Part shown: positions 53,142 through 61,462 of the stretch, one piece after another | Layout of the letters: each line of letters starts with the position of its first letter | Numbering within the stretch: the first letter of the stretch is position 1 | DNA from: Methylobacterium tardum | GTDB lineage: Bacteria > Pseudomonadota > Alphaproteobacteria > Rhizobiales > Beijerinckiaceae | Assembly: GCF_023546765.1 (NCBI RefSeq) | Contig: NZ_CP097484.1 | Location: 366,001-430,000 of the forward strand | DNA length: 64,000 nucleotides | Reading direction: 5' to 3' | The notes under the pieces: generated by a model | What the model saw: the letters and a program-made list of their open reading frames with translations, nothing else | Told to the model about the DNA's origin: nothing | Database searches by the model: none | Program-made: the position numbers and the translations under genes

Positions 53142-54632
53142 ATGGATCGGGCGGCGAGCAACGGGACTGAACTGCCGCGCGGACAGGCCCAGTCCGCCAG
53201 CGGGGCCGATGATCCGGTGCTGGCACCGATTGCGGATTTCCCGCGCATCGACCTGCGGGTCGGCGTCGAGTCCTGGGACAAGCGCCGGCACGCCGGCAAG
53301 CAGCTGCGCGGCGAGATTCCCCACGCGGCCCAGGCCGCGCTCGCGTCCGATCCGGACCGTCCCGATCCGGTCGCGCTGATCGAGGCGGCGCACCGGGGAC
53401 GGCAGCCGCACCTTATTCCGCTGCGCGTCGCCCGGATGGCGACGTCGCCGTTCGCATTCCTGCGCGGGGCCGCCCACGTGATGGCCTGGGACCTTTCGCG
53501 CGGGCCGCGCAGCGGCATCGACGTGGTGATGAACGGCGATGCGCACCCCGACAATTTCGGCCTGTTCGGCACGCCGCAGCGCGACATCGTCCTCGACCTC
53601 AACGATTTCGGCGAGGTCACGATCGGCCCGTGGGAATGGGACCTGAAGCGTCTCGCCGCCGGCATCGCGGTCGCCACCGCCGATGCCGGCATCCCGGGCA
53701 GCGAGCGCCGCGCCGCCGTGAAGGAGGTGGTCGCCGGCTATCAGCACACGATGCGGCGCCTCGCGCCCCAGGGCTCCCTCGACGTTTGGTACCAGACTAC
53801 GCGGGCCGACACCCCGCATCTCACCGGGATCCGGATGGATGCCGAGGCCCGGGGGGTGGTCCGGCGGGCGGTGGACAAGGCGCGGCGGCGCAACAACCGC
53901 AGCCTGCTCGGCCAGCTGGCCGAGCGGCGCACCGACGGCAGCTGGCGCCTGCAGGTGGACCCGCCGATCCTGACGGCCGTGGACGATGCGACGCGGGACG
54001 GGATCGTGACGGGGCTGGAGCGCTATGCCGAGACCCTGCCGCGCGAGCGGCGCTTCATGCTCGACCGCTATCACGTCGTCGACGTCGCCCACCGCGTCGT
54101 CGGTGTCGGCAGCGTCGGCACCCGGGCCTACGTCGCGCTCCTGTTCGGAAATTCCGACGCGGACGCGCTCTTCCTCCAGGTCAAGGAAGCGGTCCGCCCG
54201 GCCCATGCCCCCTACCTGCCGGGCATGCCGGCGCCCTATGCCGGTCACGAGGGCGAGCGCGTGATCTACGGACAGCGCCTGCTCCAGGCCTTGGGCGACC
54301 CGCTGCTCGGCTGGACCAGCATCGCGGGCCGGCCCTACTACGTGCGCCAGATGAAGAACCTGAAAGGGGCGATCCCGCTGGCCCGCATGTCCGGCGTCTC
54401 GCTCCTGACCTTCGCGTACGCCTACGGGGTGCTCCTCGCCCGGGCCCATGCCCGGACCGGCGACGCGGCGGCGATCACCGGCTATTGCGGCAGCGGCAAG
54501 CACCACGACCTCGGCGGCGCGATCGCCGACTGGGCGGCCGCCTACACGGAGCGGAACGCGGCGGATTACGCGCTGTTTCGCGACGCCATCGCGAGCGGGC
54601 GCCTGGAGGCGGCCGAGGATCCCTGCCTGTGA
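53142..54632 (+). CDS. DUF2252 protein (kinase-fold-like)
   Basis: 496 residues from ATG 53142. DUF2252 pattern is clear: RVARMATSPFAFLRGAAHVMAWDLS, then VMNGDAHPDNFGLFGTPQRDIVLDLNDFGEVTIGPWEWDLKRLAAG, and near the end YYVRQMKNLKGAIPLARMS. The D-A-H-P-D-N-F and D-L-N-D-F-G segments mimic the catalytic and metal loops of aminoglycoside-phosphotransferase/HipA-like kinases, so a small-molecule kinase is plausible but unproven. No signal peptide. It stands alone, divergent from the ThDP gene (261 bases) and convergent with the LysR gene. Confidence 0.82.
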   Translation: MDRAASNGTELPRGQAQSASGADDPVLAPIADFPRIDLRVGVESWDKRRHAGKQLRGEIPHAAQAALASDPDRPDPVALIEAAHRGRQPHLIPLRVARMATSPFAFLRGAAHVMAWDLSRGPRSGIDVVMNGDAHPDNFGLFGTPQRDIVLDLNDFGEVTIGPWEWDLKRLAAGIAVATADAGIPGSERRAAVKEVVAGYQHTMRRLAPQGSLDVWYQTTRADTPHLTGIRMDAEARGVVRRAVDKARRRNNRSLLGQLAERRTDGSWRLQVDPPILTAVDDATRDGIVTGLERYAETLPRERRFMLDRYHVVDVAHRVVGVGSVGTRAYVALLFGNSDADALFLQVKEAVRPAHAPYLPGMPAPYAGHEGERVIYGQRLLQALGDPLLGWTSIAGRPYYVRQMKNLKGAIPLARMSGVSLLTFAYAYGVLLARAHARTGDAAAITGYCGSGKHHDLGGAIADWAAAYTERNAADYALFRDAIASGRLEAAEDPCL

Positions 54633-54675
54633 GGCGCGCGGTCAAAGCCTGAGGGCCGATAACCGCGGCCCGATC

Positions 54676-54763
54676 GTCTTTGCGCGCGGAACGAAGCAAT
54701 CCAGACAGCGCGACGCCGCTCTGCCGGGCGCGGCCCCGCATGACTTCGCTGCGCGCGTGACCA
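54676..54763. repeat. Palindromic repeat, family A (degenerate)
   Basis: Opens GTCTTTGCGCGCGGAACGAA and closes GACTTCGCTGCGCGCGTGACC; arms still pair but with several mismatches. Lies between two converging genes. Confidence 0.55.
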
Positions 54764-54806
54764 CGCTGAGGGCTGCGCTCACCGACGCGTTCGAACGGAC
54801 ATCGTC

Positions 54807-55745
54807 TCAGAGGACGCCGAAATCTGGCGGCTCGTGAGCCAGCCGGACCAGCAGGTCGCGCAGCCAGCGGTGGGCCGGATCGCGATCGTAGGACGCGTGC
54901 CAGAGCATCGAGACCGCCACGTCGTCGAGCTGCACGGGAACCGGGCTGACGCTGAGCGCCAGGGCGCTGGCGAAGGATGTGGCGAGCCGGGCATGCATTG
55001 TGGCGATCACCGGCGCGGCGCGGACCAGGAACGGCACGACGAGGAAGCGCGGCGTCGTCACGGCGAGGGTCCGTGACCGGTCGATCAGGGCGAGGGCGTC
55101 GTCCACCACCCCGTGCGCAGTCTCGCGCAGGGAGGTCAGGACGTGGGGGAAGCGGAGGTAATCGTCGAGGCCGATCGGCGGCTGGAGCCCGATCAGCGCG
55201 GCGTTGAACAGGACCACGTAGCTGTCCCGGTAGAGGAGCCGCTGCTTGTGGTGGATCTGCCCTTCCGAGAACAATCCGATGGCGAGATCGACCCGGTCTG
55301 CGTCGAGCTCGTCGAGGATCCGCGCCCGGTCGACGGAGCGGAGCAGCAGCCGGATGCCGGGCGCCTCCCGGCGGAGTTCCGCGATCAGCCGCGGCCCGAG
55401 CAGCACCTCGACGCTGTCGGGCAGGCTGACCGTGAAGCTGCGCTCGACGGTCTTCGGATCGAACCGCTCCTCCCGGTGCACCAGCGCCTGGACCTGCCGG
55501 AGCGTGGCGCGCAGGGGCTCGGCGATCTTGAGCGCGCGTGGCGTCGGACGCATCCCGTCGGGCGCCCGGGTCAGGAGTTCGTCGTCGAACAGGCGACGGA
55601 GGCGAGCGAGGCTCGAGCTCATCGCCGACTGGCCGATGCCGACCCGGGCGGCCGCCCGCGTCACGCTGCGCTCGTCGAGCAGCGCGTCGAGGGCGACGAG
55701 CAGGTTCAGGTCGATCCGGGTGAGGTCAATATGGTCGATGGCCAC
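54807..55745 (-). CDS. LysR family transcription regulator
   Basis: 312 residues from GTG 55745 (an upstream in-frame GTG at 55793 would add 16 residues). N-terminal winged helix: RIDLNLLVALDALLDERSVTRAAARVGIGQSAMSSSLARLRRLFDDELLTRAPDGMRPT, then the effector-binding domain. The DLNLLVALDALL opening is typical of NodD/LeuO-type LysR proteins. It is not divergent to a gene it would obviously control: the upstream side is a 1.4-kb gene-free stretch, and the next gene on that side (GMC oxidoreductase) is on the same strand. Target and ligand unknown. Confidence 0.87.
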   Translation of the reverse strand: MAIDHIDLTRIDLNLLVALDALLDERSVTRAAARVGIGQSAMSSSLARLRRLFDDELLTRAPDGMRPTPRALKIAEPLRATLRQVQALVHREERFDPKTVERSFTVSLPDSVEVLLGPRLIAELRREAPGIRLLLRSVDRARILDELDADRVDLAIGLFSEGQIHHKQRLLYRDSYVVLFNAALIGLQPPIGLDDYLRFPHVLTSLRETAHGVVDDALALIDRSRTLAVTTPRFLVVPFLVRAAPVIATMHARLATSFASALALSVSPVPVQLDDVAVSMLWHASYDRDPAHRWLRDLLVRLAHEPPDFGVL

Positions 55746-55810
55746 GCGCGTCGCGATCGATGAGGGCTCGGATGCCCGGCATAGCAGACGCACCGGTGCC
55801 GCCCCACCTC

Positions 55811-55924
55811 GTCATCCCGGGGCCGCGCAGCGGAGCCCGGGATCCAGACACGCCGACGCGCCAGGACTTGGCACCACCGGTGTCTCTGGGTTCCGGGCTC
55901 GCCTCCGGCGCCCCGGAACGACGG
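55811..55924. repeat. Palindromic repeat, family B
   Basis: Opens GTCATCCCGGGGCCGCGCAG and closes GGCGCCCCGGAACGACGG. First of a pair with the copy at 55975. Confidence 0.75.
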
Positions 55925-55974
55925 CATGAGGCGCAGGACCGAGTGGGAAGCGTCGCATCACCGCAAGCCGCCCC

Positions 55975-56086
55975 GTCATCCCGGGGCCGCGCAGCGGAGC
56001 CCGGGATCCAGACGCGCCGACGCGCCAGGACTTGGCATCCTCGGCGGCTCTGGGTTCCGGGCTCGCCTGCGGCGCCCCGGAACGAC
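55975..56086. repeat. Palindromic repeat, family B
   Basis: Opens GTCATCCCGGGGCCGCGCAG, identical over its first 20 bases to the copy at 55811, and closes GGCGCCCCGGAACGACG. Same orientation, 50 bases after the first copy. Confidence 0.75.
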
Positions 56087-56145
56087 GGTGGGGGAGCGTT
56101 ACGCACACAGCTACGCCGCGAAGCGCACGCTCCGCCCTTGACAAT

Positions 56146-56160
56146 GTTCCTATTTTGTGC
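56146..56160. promoter_or_regulatory. Possible LexA (SOS) box
   Basis: GTTC-CTATTTT-GTGC, one base away from the alphaproteobacterial LexA direct repeat GTTC-N7-GTTC. A TTGACA lies just before it (56138-56143). The spot is AT-rich in very GC-rich DNA, which supports a promoter. No clear gene follows, so the target is unknown. Confidence 0.3.
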
Positions 56161-56219
56161 TCATTAGCCGCCACCTGCCCACGGCGGCCCGGGCGCGATC
56201 CCGGAGCGTCCTTCGGGGG

Positions 56220-56244
56220 CCCGCCCGGTGGCTGACCGGGCGGG
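56220..56244. other. Strong hairpin in the gene-free region
   Basis: CCCGCCCGGT (56220-56229) pairs perfectly with ACCGGGCGGG (56235-56244) around the loop GGCTG. It lies about 60 bases downstream of the possible LexA box and could be part of an RNA, or a terminator without a T run. Confidence 0.4.
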
Positions 56245-56762
56245 TTCGTGGCGCGGGGCGGTGCCCGCGTCGGTGGCTCTCAGCCGCCATCGCCCCGGGC
56301 GGCGTGCCGGTACGGGGCGTGTCTCGGTGGCGGGCGTGAGACCGGGCGGCAGTCTGCCCGGCGGGGGCCGAAACGCCCTCGCGCCGACCCGCCACTGGGC
56401 CGACCCTACGCACCCTGCGGATCCGCCCACTACGAGGCGGGCACACGGCTGGAAGGCCCGTGCACTGATAGCGGGTTCCGGAGGTTCGCCTCGCCTGAGA
56501 CCGCTTGGCAGGCACCGCGCAGGACCGGGGCGCCGCAAGACACCGCGACGAGAAAGACGGCACCGGCCGGGGACCATGCCCGGTCGATGCCGCGGGCGCC
56601 GCGGGGATCGGATCCCGCGCGTTGACTGGCCGACACCTGGGTTCCCGCGGCGTCCCGCGTCCCGCGTGTTCGTCTCTTGGGCCATGCCCCCGGCGCCAAC
56701 CGCGCGCGGGGATGATCGCGCATGGCGGGAGCGGCACCTCGCTGCCGGTTCCATCCCGCGCC

Positions 56763-56902
56763 GTCATTCCGGGGCGCCGCAGGCGAGCCCGGACCCAAAG
56801 GGGCACGCCGCAGGCGGGCAACCCAGAGCCGCCGGTGGTACCTGGTCCTGGGGCCTCGGCGTGTCTGGATCCCGGGCTCCGTTGCGCGGCCCCGGGATGA
56901 CG
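56763..56902. repeat. Palindromic repeat, family B (long form)
   Basis: About 140 bases, opening GTCATTCCGGGGCGCCGCAG and closing GCGCGGCCCCGGGATGACGG. Compared with the copies at 55811 and 55975 it carries about 28 extra bases (ACCCAAAGGGGCACGCCGCA and what follows). Near-identical to the next copy. Confidence 0.7.
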
Positions 56903-56947
56903 GAGGAAATTCATACGGCGCCTCCCTGCCGGTCACGCCCCCGCGCC

Positions 56948-57087
56948 GTCATTCCGGGGCGCCGGAGGCGAGCCCGGACCCAAAGGGGCACGCCGCAGAC
57001 GGGCAACCCAGAGCCGCTGTTGGTGCCATGTCTTGGCGCCTCGGCGTGTCTGGATCCCGGGCTCCGCCGCGCGGCCCCGGGATGACG
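56948..57087. repeat. Palindromic repeat, family B (long form)
   Basis: Same long form as the copy at 56763, 45 bases after it, in the same orientation: GTCATTCCGGGGCGCCGGAG, ACCCAAAGGGGCACGCCGCA and a GCGCGGCCCCGGGATGACGG end are shared. The pair looks like a recent duplication. Confidence 0.7.
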
Positions 57088-57177
57088 GAGCGGAGGGCGC
57101 GCGGTGACGATGAGGCGTGCCGGCGGGCGGCTCGGGCCCTCCGACGGACGGGTCTTGCCGGCCCACTCACAAGGGCA

Positions 57178-58821
57178 TCACGCCGGAACCGGCTCGCGCG
57201 GCTCGGTGTGGTCGAACAGCCGGGGCGGCGCGATCTCGTCCCGGGCGCCCATCCGCTGGACGAGGTGGTCGGCCACCCGCAGGGCGTTGGCAATGATCGT
57301 CAGGGTCGGGTTCACGGCGCCGATCGACGGGAAGAAGCTCGCGTCGGTCACGTAGAGATTGTCGAGTTCGTGCGCCTTGCAGTTGCGGTCGAGCACGGAG
57401 TTCGCGGGATCGTCGCCGAATCTGAGCGTTCCGGCTTGGTGCGCGGTGCCGCCGATCGGGACGTTCTTGCCGAGATAGAGCGAGCGGTCGAACAGGTGCG
57501 GATGGATGTCGGTGAAGGCGCAGATCTCCTGCAGCTTGTGCCGCAGCCGCTTGTGCGCCTCGACGTTCGTCTCGGTGAGATCGAGATGGACCTTGCCGTC
57601 CCGGTAGTAGATCCGGTTCTGAGCCAGAGGAATGTCTTCCGAGGTCAGCCAGAAATCCACCGAATGCTTGGCGATCCAGTCGAAGGGCTTGTTGGGAAAC
57701 CATTGCAGGAAGCCCGGCAGGCCCTCGCCATGGATCTGAGCCCCGTCGGACTTGCCGACCATCTGGATGTGCCCGAGCGGGAAATCCCACCCATCCTTCG
57801 GATCCGGGTCGCCGAAATAGAAGTCGTTGAGCCCGAGGGTCTTCTGGAACCGGGTCGGGTTCGGCGTCTTCGAGATCGCCAGCACCGTCGAATTGTTGTG
57901 GCGCATGTAGTTGCGGCCGACTTGGTCCGAGCCATTGGCCAGGCCGTTCGGGTGCCGGTCGCTCGCCGAGCGCAGCAGCAGCAGGGCCGAGGAGAGCGCG
58001 CCGCAGGCCACCACGACGATGTCGGCGGAGGCCTCGAAGGGATCGCCGTCACGGGTGCCGACGACACCGGTCACCGTGCGGCCCGCGGCGTCCGTGACGA
58101 GACGCTCGATATAGGTGCGGGTGAGGAGCGTGAGGTTCGGGCAGTCCCGCAGGGCGGGGTCGACCACCATGGTCTGCGCATCCGACTTGCCGTTGGTCGG
58201 GCAGGGGAAGCCGTCGAAGGATTCGCACTTGATGCAGGGCGAGGTCGAGACCGCCCGCCCGTCCTTCTCGGCGAGCCGCACGCCCACCGGCAGGTGGAAC
58301 GGGTGATGGCCGGCCTGCTTGAGATTGTCGAACAGCTCTTGGATCCGCGGCTCGTGCGAGACCGGCGGATGGGCGTAGGGCTTGTTCGACCACGGCTCGG
58401 TGGGATCCTCACCGCGCAGGCCGTGGACGTGGAACAGTTCCTCCGCGGCCTGATAATACGGCTCGAATTCGTCGTAGCCCACCGGCCAGGCCGGCGCGAT
58501 GCCGTCCTGATGGCGGATCTCGGCGAAGTCCTTCTCGCGCAGCCGGAACAGGACCGAGCCGTAGAACTTCGAGTTCCCGCCGACGTAGTAGTGCAGCCCC
58601 GGATGGAAGCTGCTGCCGTCCGAGGAGTACCACGTCTCCTTGGCCTGGTAGTAACCGTCGGCGATCACGGCCTGGCTGTCCCAGTTCCGCGGCTCGCGCA
58701 GGAGATAGTCGCCGCGCTCGATCAGCAGGATGCGCTTGCCGGTCTGGGCCAGGCGCCACGCCATCGTCCCGCCGCCCGGGCCGGACCCGACGATGATGAC
58801 GTCATAATGCTCGCCGGGCAT
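57178..58821 (-). CDS. GMC family FAD-dependent oxidoreductase
   Basis: 547 residues from ATG 58821. N-terminal FAD site YDVIIVGSGPGGGTMAWRLAQTGKRILLIERGDY. The middle part holds GGNSKFYGSVLFRLRE and CIKCESFDGFPCPTNGKSDAQT, a Cys-rich motif seen in part of the GMC family. The catalytic His is in IGGTAHQAGTLRFG and Asn in GAVNPTLTIIANALR. It oxidises an alcohol or sugar; the substrate is unknown. No signal peptide; it is likely cytoplasmic or with a membrane partner not in view. The gene stands alone and its upstream DNA has a 12-base tandem repeat. Confidence 0.87.
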   Translation of the reverse strand: MPGEHYDVIIVGSGPGGGTMAWRLAQTGKRILLIERGDYLLREPRNWDSQAVIADGYYQAKETWYSSDGSSFHPGLHYYVGGNSKFYGSVLFRLREKDFAEIRHQDGIAPAWPVGYDEFEPYYQAAEELFHVHGLRGEDPTEPWSNKPYAHPPVSHEPRIQELFDNLKQAGHHPFHLPVGVRLAEKDGRAVSTSPCIKCESFDGFPCPTNGKSDAQTMVVDPALRDCPNLTLLTRTYIERLVTDAAGRTVTGVVGTRDGDPFEASADIVVVACGALSSALLLLRSASDRHPNGLANGSDQVGRNYMRHNNSTVLAISKTPNPTRFQKTLGLNDFYFGDPDPKDGWDFPLGHIQMVGKSDGAQIHGEGLPGFLQWFPNKPFDWIAKHSVDFWLTSEDIPLAQNRIYYRDGKVHLDLTETNVEAHKRLRHKLQEICAFTDIHPHLFDRSLYLGKNVPIGGTAHQAGTLRFGDDPANSVLDRNCKAHELDNLYVTDASFFPSIGAVNPTLTIIANALRVADHLVQRMGARDEIAPPRLFDHTEPREPVPA

Positions 58822-58839
58822 GTGCGGTCTCCGTCCGGG

Positions 58840-58875
58840 CCTTTGTCTTGGCCTTTGTCCTGGCCTTGGTCTTGG
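58840..58875. repeat. Three 12-base tandem repeats upstream of the GMC gene
   Basis: CCTTTGTCTTGG, CCTTTGTCCTGG and CCTTGGTCTTGG follow each other without gap, about 18 bases before the GMC start on the minus strand. Copy number change here could alter the leader of the mRNA. Confidence 0.6.
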
Positions 58876-59092
58876 CAGGCAACTCGCGAGCCGCTGTTCG
58901 GATCGCGCCGTGGCGACGTTTCCGGCAGATACGCCCGAGCCGCGGCCGGTCGAGGGCGGCCGTGCCGCTCCAGGCGCGCACCGCCCCGCATTCGGCGAAT
59001 GCCGCAACAGCCGGTTAAGCGCCTTTCCCAACTCCGCCTTCAGCTTCGCCTGCGATCCTGCACCGAACCGGCCTGCCGCCGGGGAGGCACGG

Positions 59093-61132
59093 ATGATCAA
59101 GGATATCGCGCTGGTCCTGGCACTCCTGATCGCCGCGATCCTGGCCCTGGGACGCTGGCGGGGGCGCGGTGTGCCCGCCGACGAGAACGAGGCCGAGCGG
59201 ATGCACGACCGCCTCTGGCGGATCAGCGAGAGCGAGGACCGCTATCGTGCCCTGGTCGCGGCGACCACGGAGGTCATCGTCCAGCGGGATGCGAGCGGCC
59301 GGATCACCTACGCCAACGAGGATTTCGCCCGGCTTCTCGGCCGCGAGCCGATCACGCTGCTCGGCTCGCAGATCGACTTGGAGATCCTGGAGCGCGGCGC
59401 GGTCGAGATCGGGGAGGACGGCGTGCGCCGCATGGAGGCGCAGGTCCGCTCGGTCGACGGACGGGTCCGCTGGTTCGCCTTCGTGGAGATGCCGGTGGCG
59501 CACGGCGACGCGATGCACTGGCTGCGCGCCGGCCGGGACGTGACGGCACGCGTCGAGGCGATCCGCAGCCGCGATGCCGCCCTGGAGAAGGCCGAGGCGG
59601 CGAGCGTCGCGAAATCGCGCTTCCTGGCCACCATCAGCCACGAGATGCGCACGCCGCTCAACGGCATCCTGGGAATGGCCGATCTCGTCCTCGGGACCGA
59701 TCTCAATCCGGAACAGCGCACCTATGTCGAGGCCGTGCGGACCAGCGGACAGGCGCTGCTCGGCCTGATCGACGGCGTGCTCGACTTCTCCCGCATCGAG
59801 GCCGGCCGTCTCGATCTCGCGGCCGAGCCCTTCGACCTGCCGGCGCTCGCCGAGGGCGTGGTCGAGCTGCTGGCGCCCCGCGCCCAGGACAAGGGTATCG
59901 AGATCGCCCTCGACGTCGCCGAGGACGTGCCCCTGAGCCTGCTGGGCGACGCCGACCGGGTGCGGCAGATCCTGATCAACCTCGCCGGCAACGCCATCAA
60001 ATTCACGGAACGCGGCGGCGTCGGCGTGAGCCTGACCTTCACGCGCTCCGAGGCGGGTGACGGGGAAGTGGTGATCGCGGTCTCGGATACCGGTCCGGGC
60101 ATTCCGGAAGATCGGCTGCCGATCCTGTTCGAGGAGTTCGAGCAGGGTGATGGCAGCGCCAGCCGCAGCCACGAGGGGACCGGGCTGGGTCTCGCCATCA
60201 CCCGGCGTCTTGTGACCCGGATGTGCGGACGCGTCGAGGCGGAATCGCGGGTGGGACGCGGCTCGATCTTCCGGGTGGCGCTGCCGCTGCCGGACGCCCG
60301 CGGCGGCCAGCGGCGGAGGCGTGGTCCCGCAGTGCGCCTGAACGCCCAGCGCTGCCTGATCGTCGCCGATTCACCCTACCAGGCTCCCTATCTCGCGCGC
60401 AGCCTGTCCCGGGCCGGGGCCGCGGCCGTCATCGTGGACAGCCTGGAATCCGGCCTCGACGCCCTGTCCGGGGCGGCCTTCGACGTCGTGCTGGCGGACC
60501 GGGCGCTCGGGGACGCGGCGGTGCGGCAGATCGCCGACGCCGCGCGCGCCTGCGGCGTGCGCTGCAGCCTCGTGCTGCTGTCGCCCTTCGACCGGCGCGG
60601 CTTCGGTGCGCCGGGCGCCTCGGGCTTCGACGGCTACCTGATCAAGCCTGTCCGGGCGCGGTCCCTGTTCGAGCGCCTGCTCGCGCTTCCCGCCTCGTCG
60701 GAGACCGCCACGGCGCCCGCCGCGCCGGCCCTGCGGTCCGGTGCCGGCCTGCGAGTCCTGCTGGCCGAAGACAACCCGATCAACGCGCTCCTGGCGACCC
60801 GTGCGCTCGAGCGGCTCGGAGCCGAGGTCGTTCACGCGGTGGACGGCGTGCAGGCGCTGGAAAGGCTGACCGCCGACGGGCCGTTCGATCTCGCGCTGAT
60901 CGATGTGCGGATGCCGCGCCTCGACGGCCACGAAACCGCCCGCCGGATCCGTGCCGCCGAATGCGAATCGCCCGACACCCATCGGCTCCATCTCGTCGCG
61001 CTCACGGCGAATGCCGACCCGGAGGACGAGCGCGCCGCCCGAGAAGCGGGCTTCGACGGCTTCCTGGCCAAGCCGCTCAACGTGAAACTGCTTCCGGCTC
61101 TCCTGGAACGCCGGACGGCGCGCGCGGCCTGA
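59093..61132 (+). CDS. Hybrid sensor histidine kinase with receiver domains
   Basis: 679 residues from ATG 59093 (GGGGAGG ribosome site). One membrane segment (residues 4-20), a PAS domain (about 50-150: [26 protein letters not shown]), the phosphoacceptor helix with His183 in [14 protein letters not shown], a HATPase domain ([31 protein letters not shown]), then a degenerate receiver (about 425-545: [27 protein letters not shown]) and a regular C-terminal receiver ([22 protein letters not shown], phosphoacceptor D in [12 protein letters not shown], switch Lys in FLAKPLN). No DNA-binding output; it would pass phosphate to an Hpt protein elsewhere. Signal unknown. Confidence 0.9.
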   Translation: MIKDIALVLALLIAAILALGRWRGRGVPADENEAERMHDRLWRISESEDRYRALVAATTEVIVQRDASGRITYANEDFARLLGREPITLLGSQIDLEILERGAVEIGEDGVRRMEAQVRSVDGRVRWFAFVEMPVAHGDAMHWLRAGRDVTARVEAIRSRDAALEKAEAASVAKSRFLATISHEMRTPLNGILGMADLVLGTDLNPEQRTYVEAVRTSGQALLGLIDGVLDFSRIEAGRLDLAAEPFDLPALAEGVVELLAPRAQDKGIEIALDVAEDVPLSLLGDADRVRQILINLAGNAIKFTERGGVGVSLTFTRSEAGDGEVVIAVSDTGPGIPEDRLPILFEEFEQGDGSASRSHEGTGLGLAITRRLVTRMCGRVEAESRVGRGSIFRVALPLPDARGGQRRRRGPAVRLNAQRCLIVADSPYQAPYLARSLSRAGAAAVIVDSLESGLDALSGAAFDVVLADRALGDAAVRQIADAARACGVRCSLVLLSPFDRRGFGAPGASGFDGYLIKPVRARSLFERLLALPASSETATAPAAPALRSGAGLRVLLAEDNPINALLATRALERLGAEVVHAVDGVQALERLTADGPFDLALIDVRMPRLDGHETARRIRAAECESPDTHRLHLVALTANADPEDERAAREAGFDGFLAKPLNVKLLPALLERRTARAA

Positions 61133-61180
61133 CGGGTGCCGCGTTGACAGCGGGGCACGCACCGCGCCAACAGGATCTCC

Positions 61181-61462
61181 ATGTCGACAGCCACCGCCCC
61201 GTCGCCCGCACCGCGCTCATCGAGCGGCGCGCTCGCCGCATGGGGAACGGCGATTCTCGTGATCGCGACCGTGCTGCTCGGCGCGCTGCTGCCCGCCCGG
61301 CACGCACCGGCGCCGCGCTCAGCCGCCGAGGATCCGGCCTGCCTCGAATGGAGCGACGGCTGCACGGTCTGCCAGCGACTCCCGGAGGGGCCGGCCTGCT
61401 CGCTTCCCGGGGTCGCCTGCCAGCCCGCCACTCCGCATTGCCTGCGCCATCAAGACGGGTGA
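61181..61462 (+). CDS. Small Cys-rich membrane-anchored protein, unknown function
   Basis: 93 residues from ATG 61181. One membrane segment (AWGTAILVIATVLLGALLPA), then an outside part with six cysteines (DPACLEWSDGCTVCQRLPEG, PACSLPGVACQP, HCLRHQDG) which may form disulfides or bind metal. The stop overlaps the gluQRS start (GTGA), so they are translated together. I do not recognise the family. Such small Cys-rich proteins are easily missed. Confidence 0.6.
   Translation: MSTATAPSPAPRSSSGALAAWGTAILVIATVLLGALLPARHAPAPRSAAEDPACLEWSDGCTVCQRLPEGPACSLPGVACQPATPHCLRHQDG

Larger units (their letters stand above)
55746..57177. other. 1.4-kb gene-free region with four family B repeats
   Basis: No supportable gene on either strand: open frames lack start context and family patterns and shift across the repeats. 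It holds two pairs of family B repeats (55811, 55975 and 56763, 56948) flanking about 675 bases of very GC-rich DNA (56087-56762) with several hairpins and one AT-richer spot at 56138-56166. I did not find RNase P, tmRNA, SRP RNA or tRNA signatures in the middle part. Confidence 0.5.

Noticed and set aside
56087..56762. RNase P RNA, tmRNA or other known structural RNA in the GC-rich gap
   Set aside because: None of the conserved blocks (such as GAGGAAAGTCCGGGC for RNase P or a tag-coding stretch for tmRNA) was found on either strand.
56228..57085. A coding gene in the gap, plus strand
   Set aside because: The frame runs through two family B repeats and its protein is Arg/Pro-rich without any family pattern.
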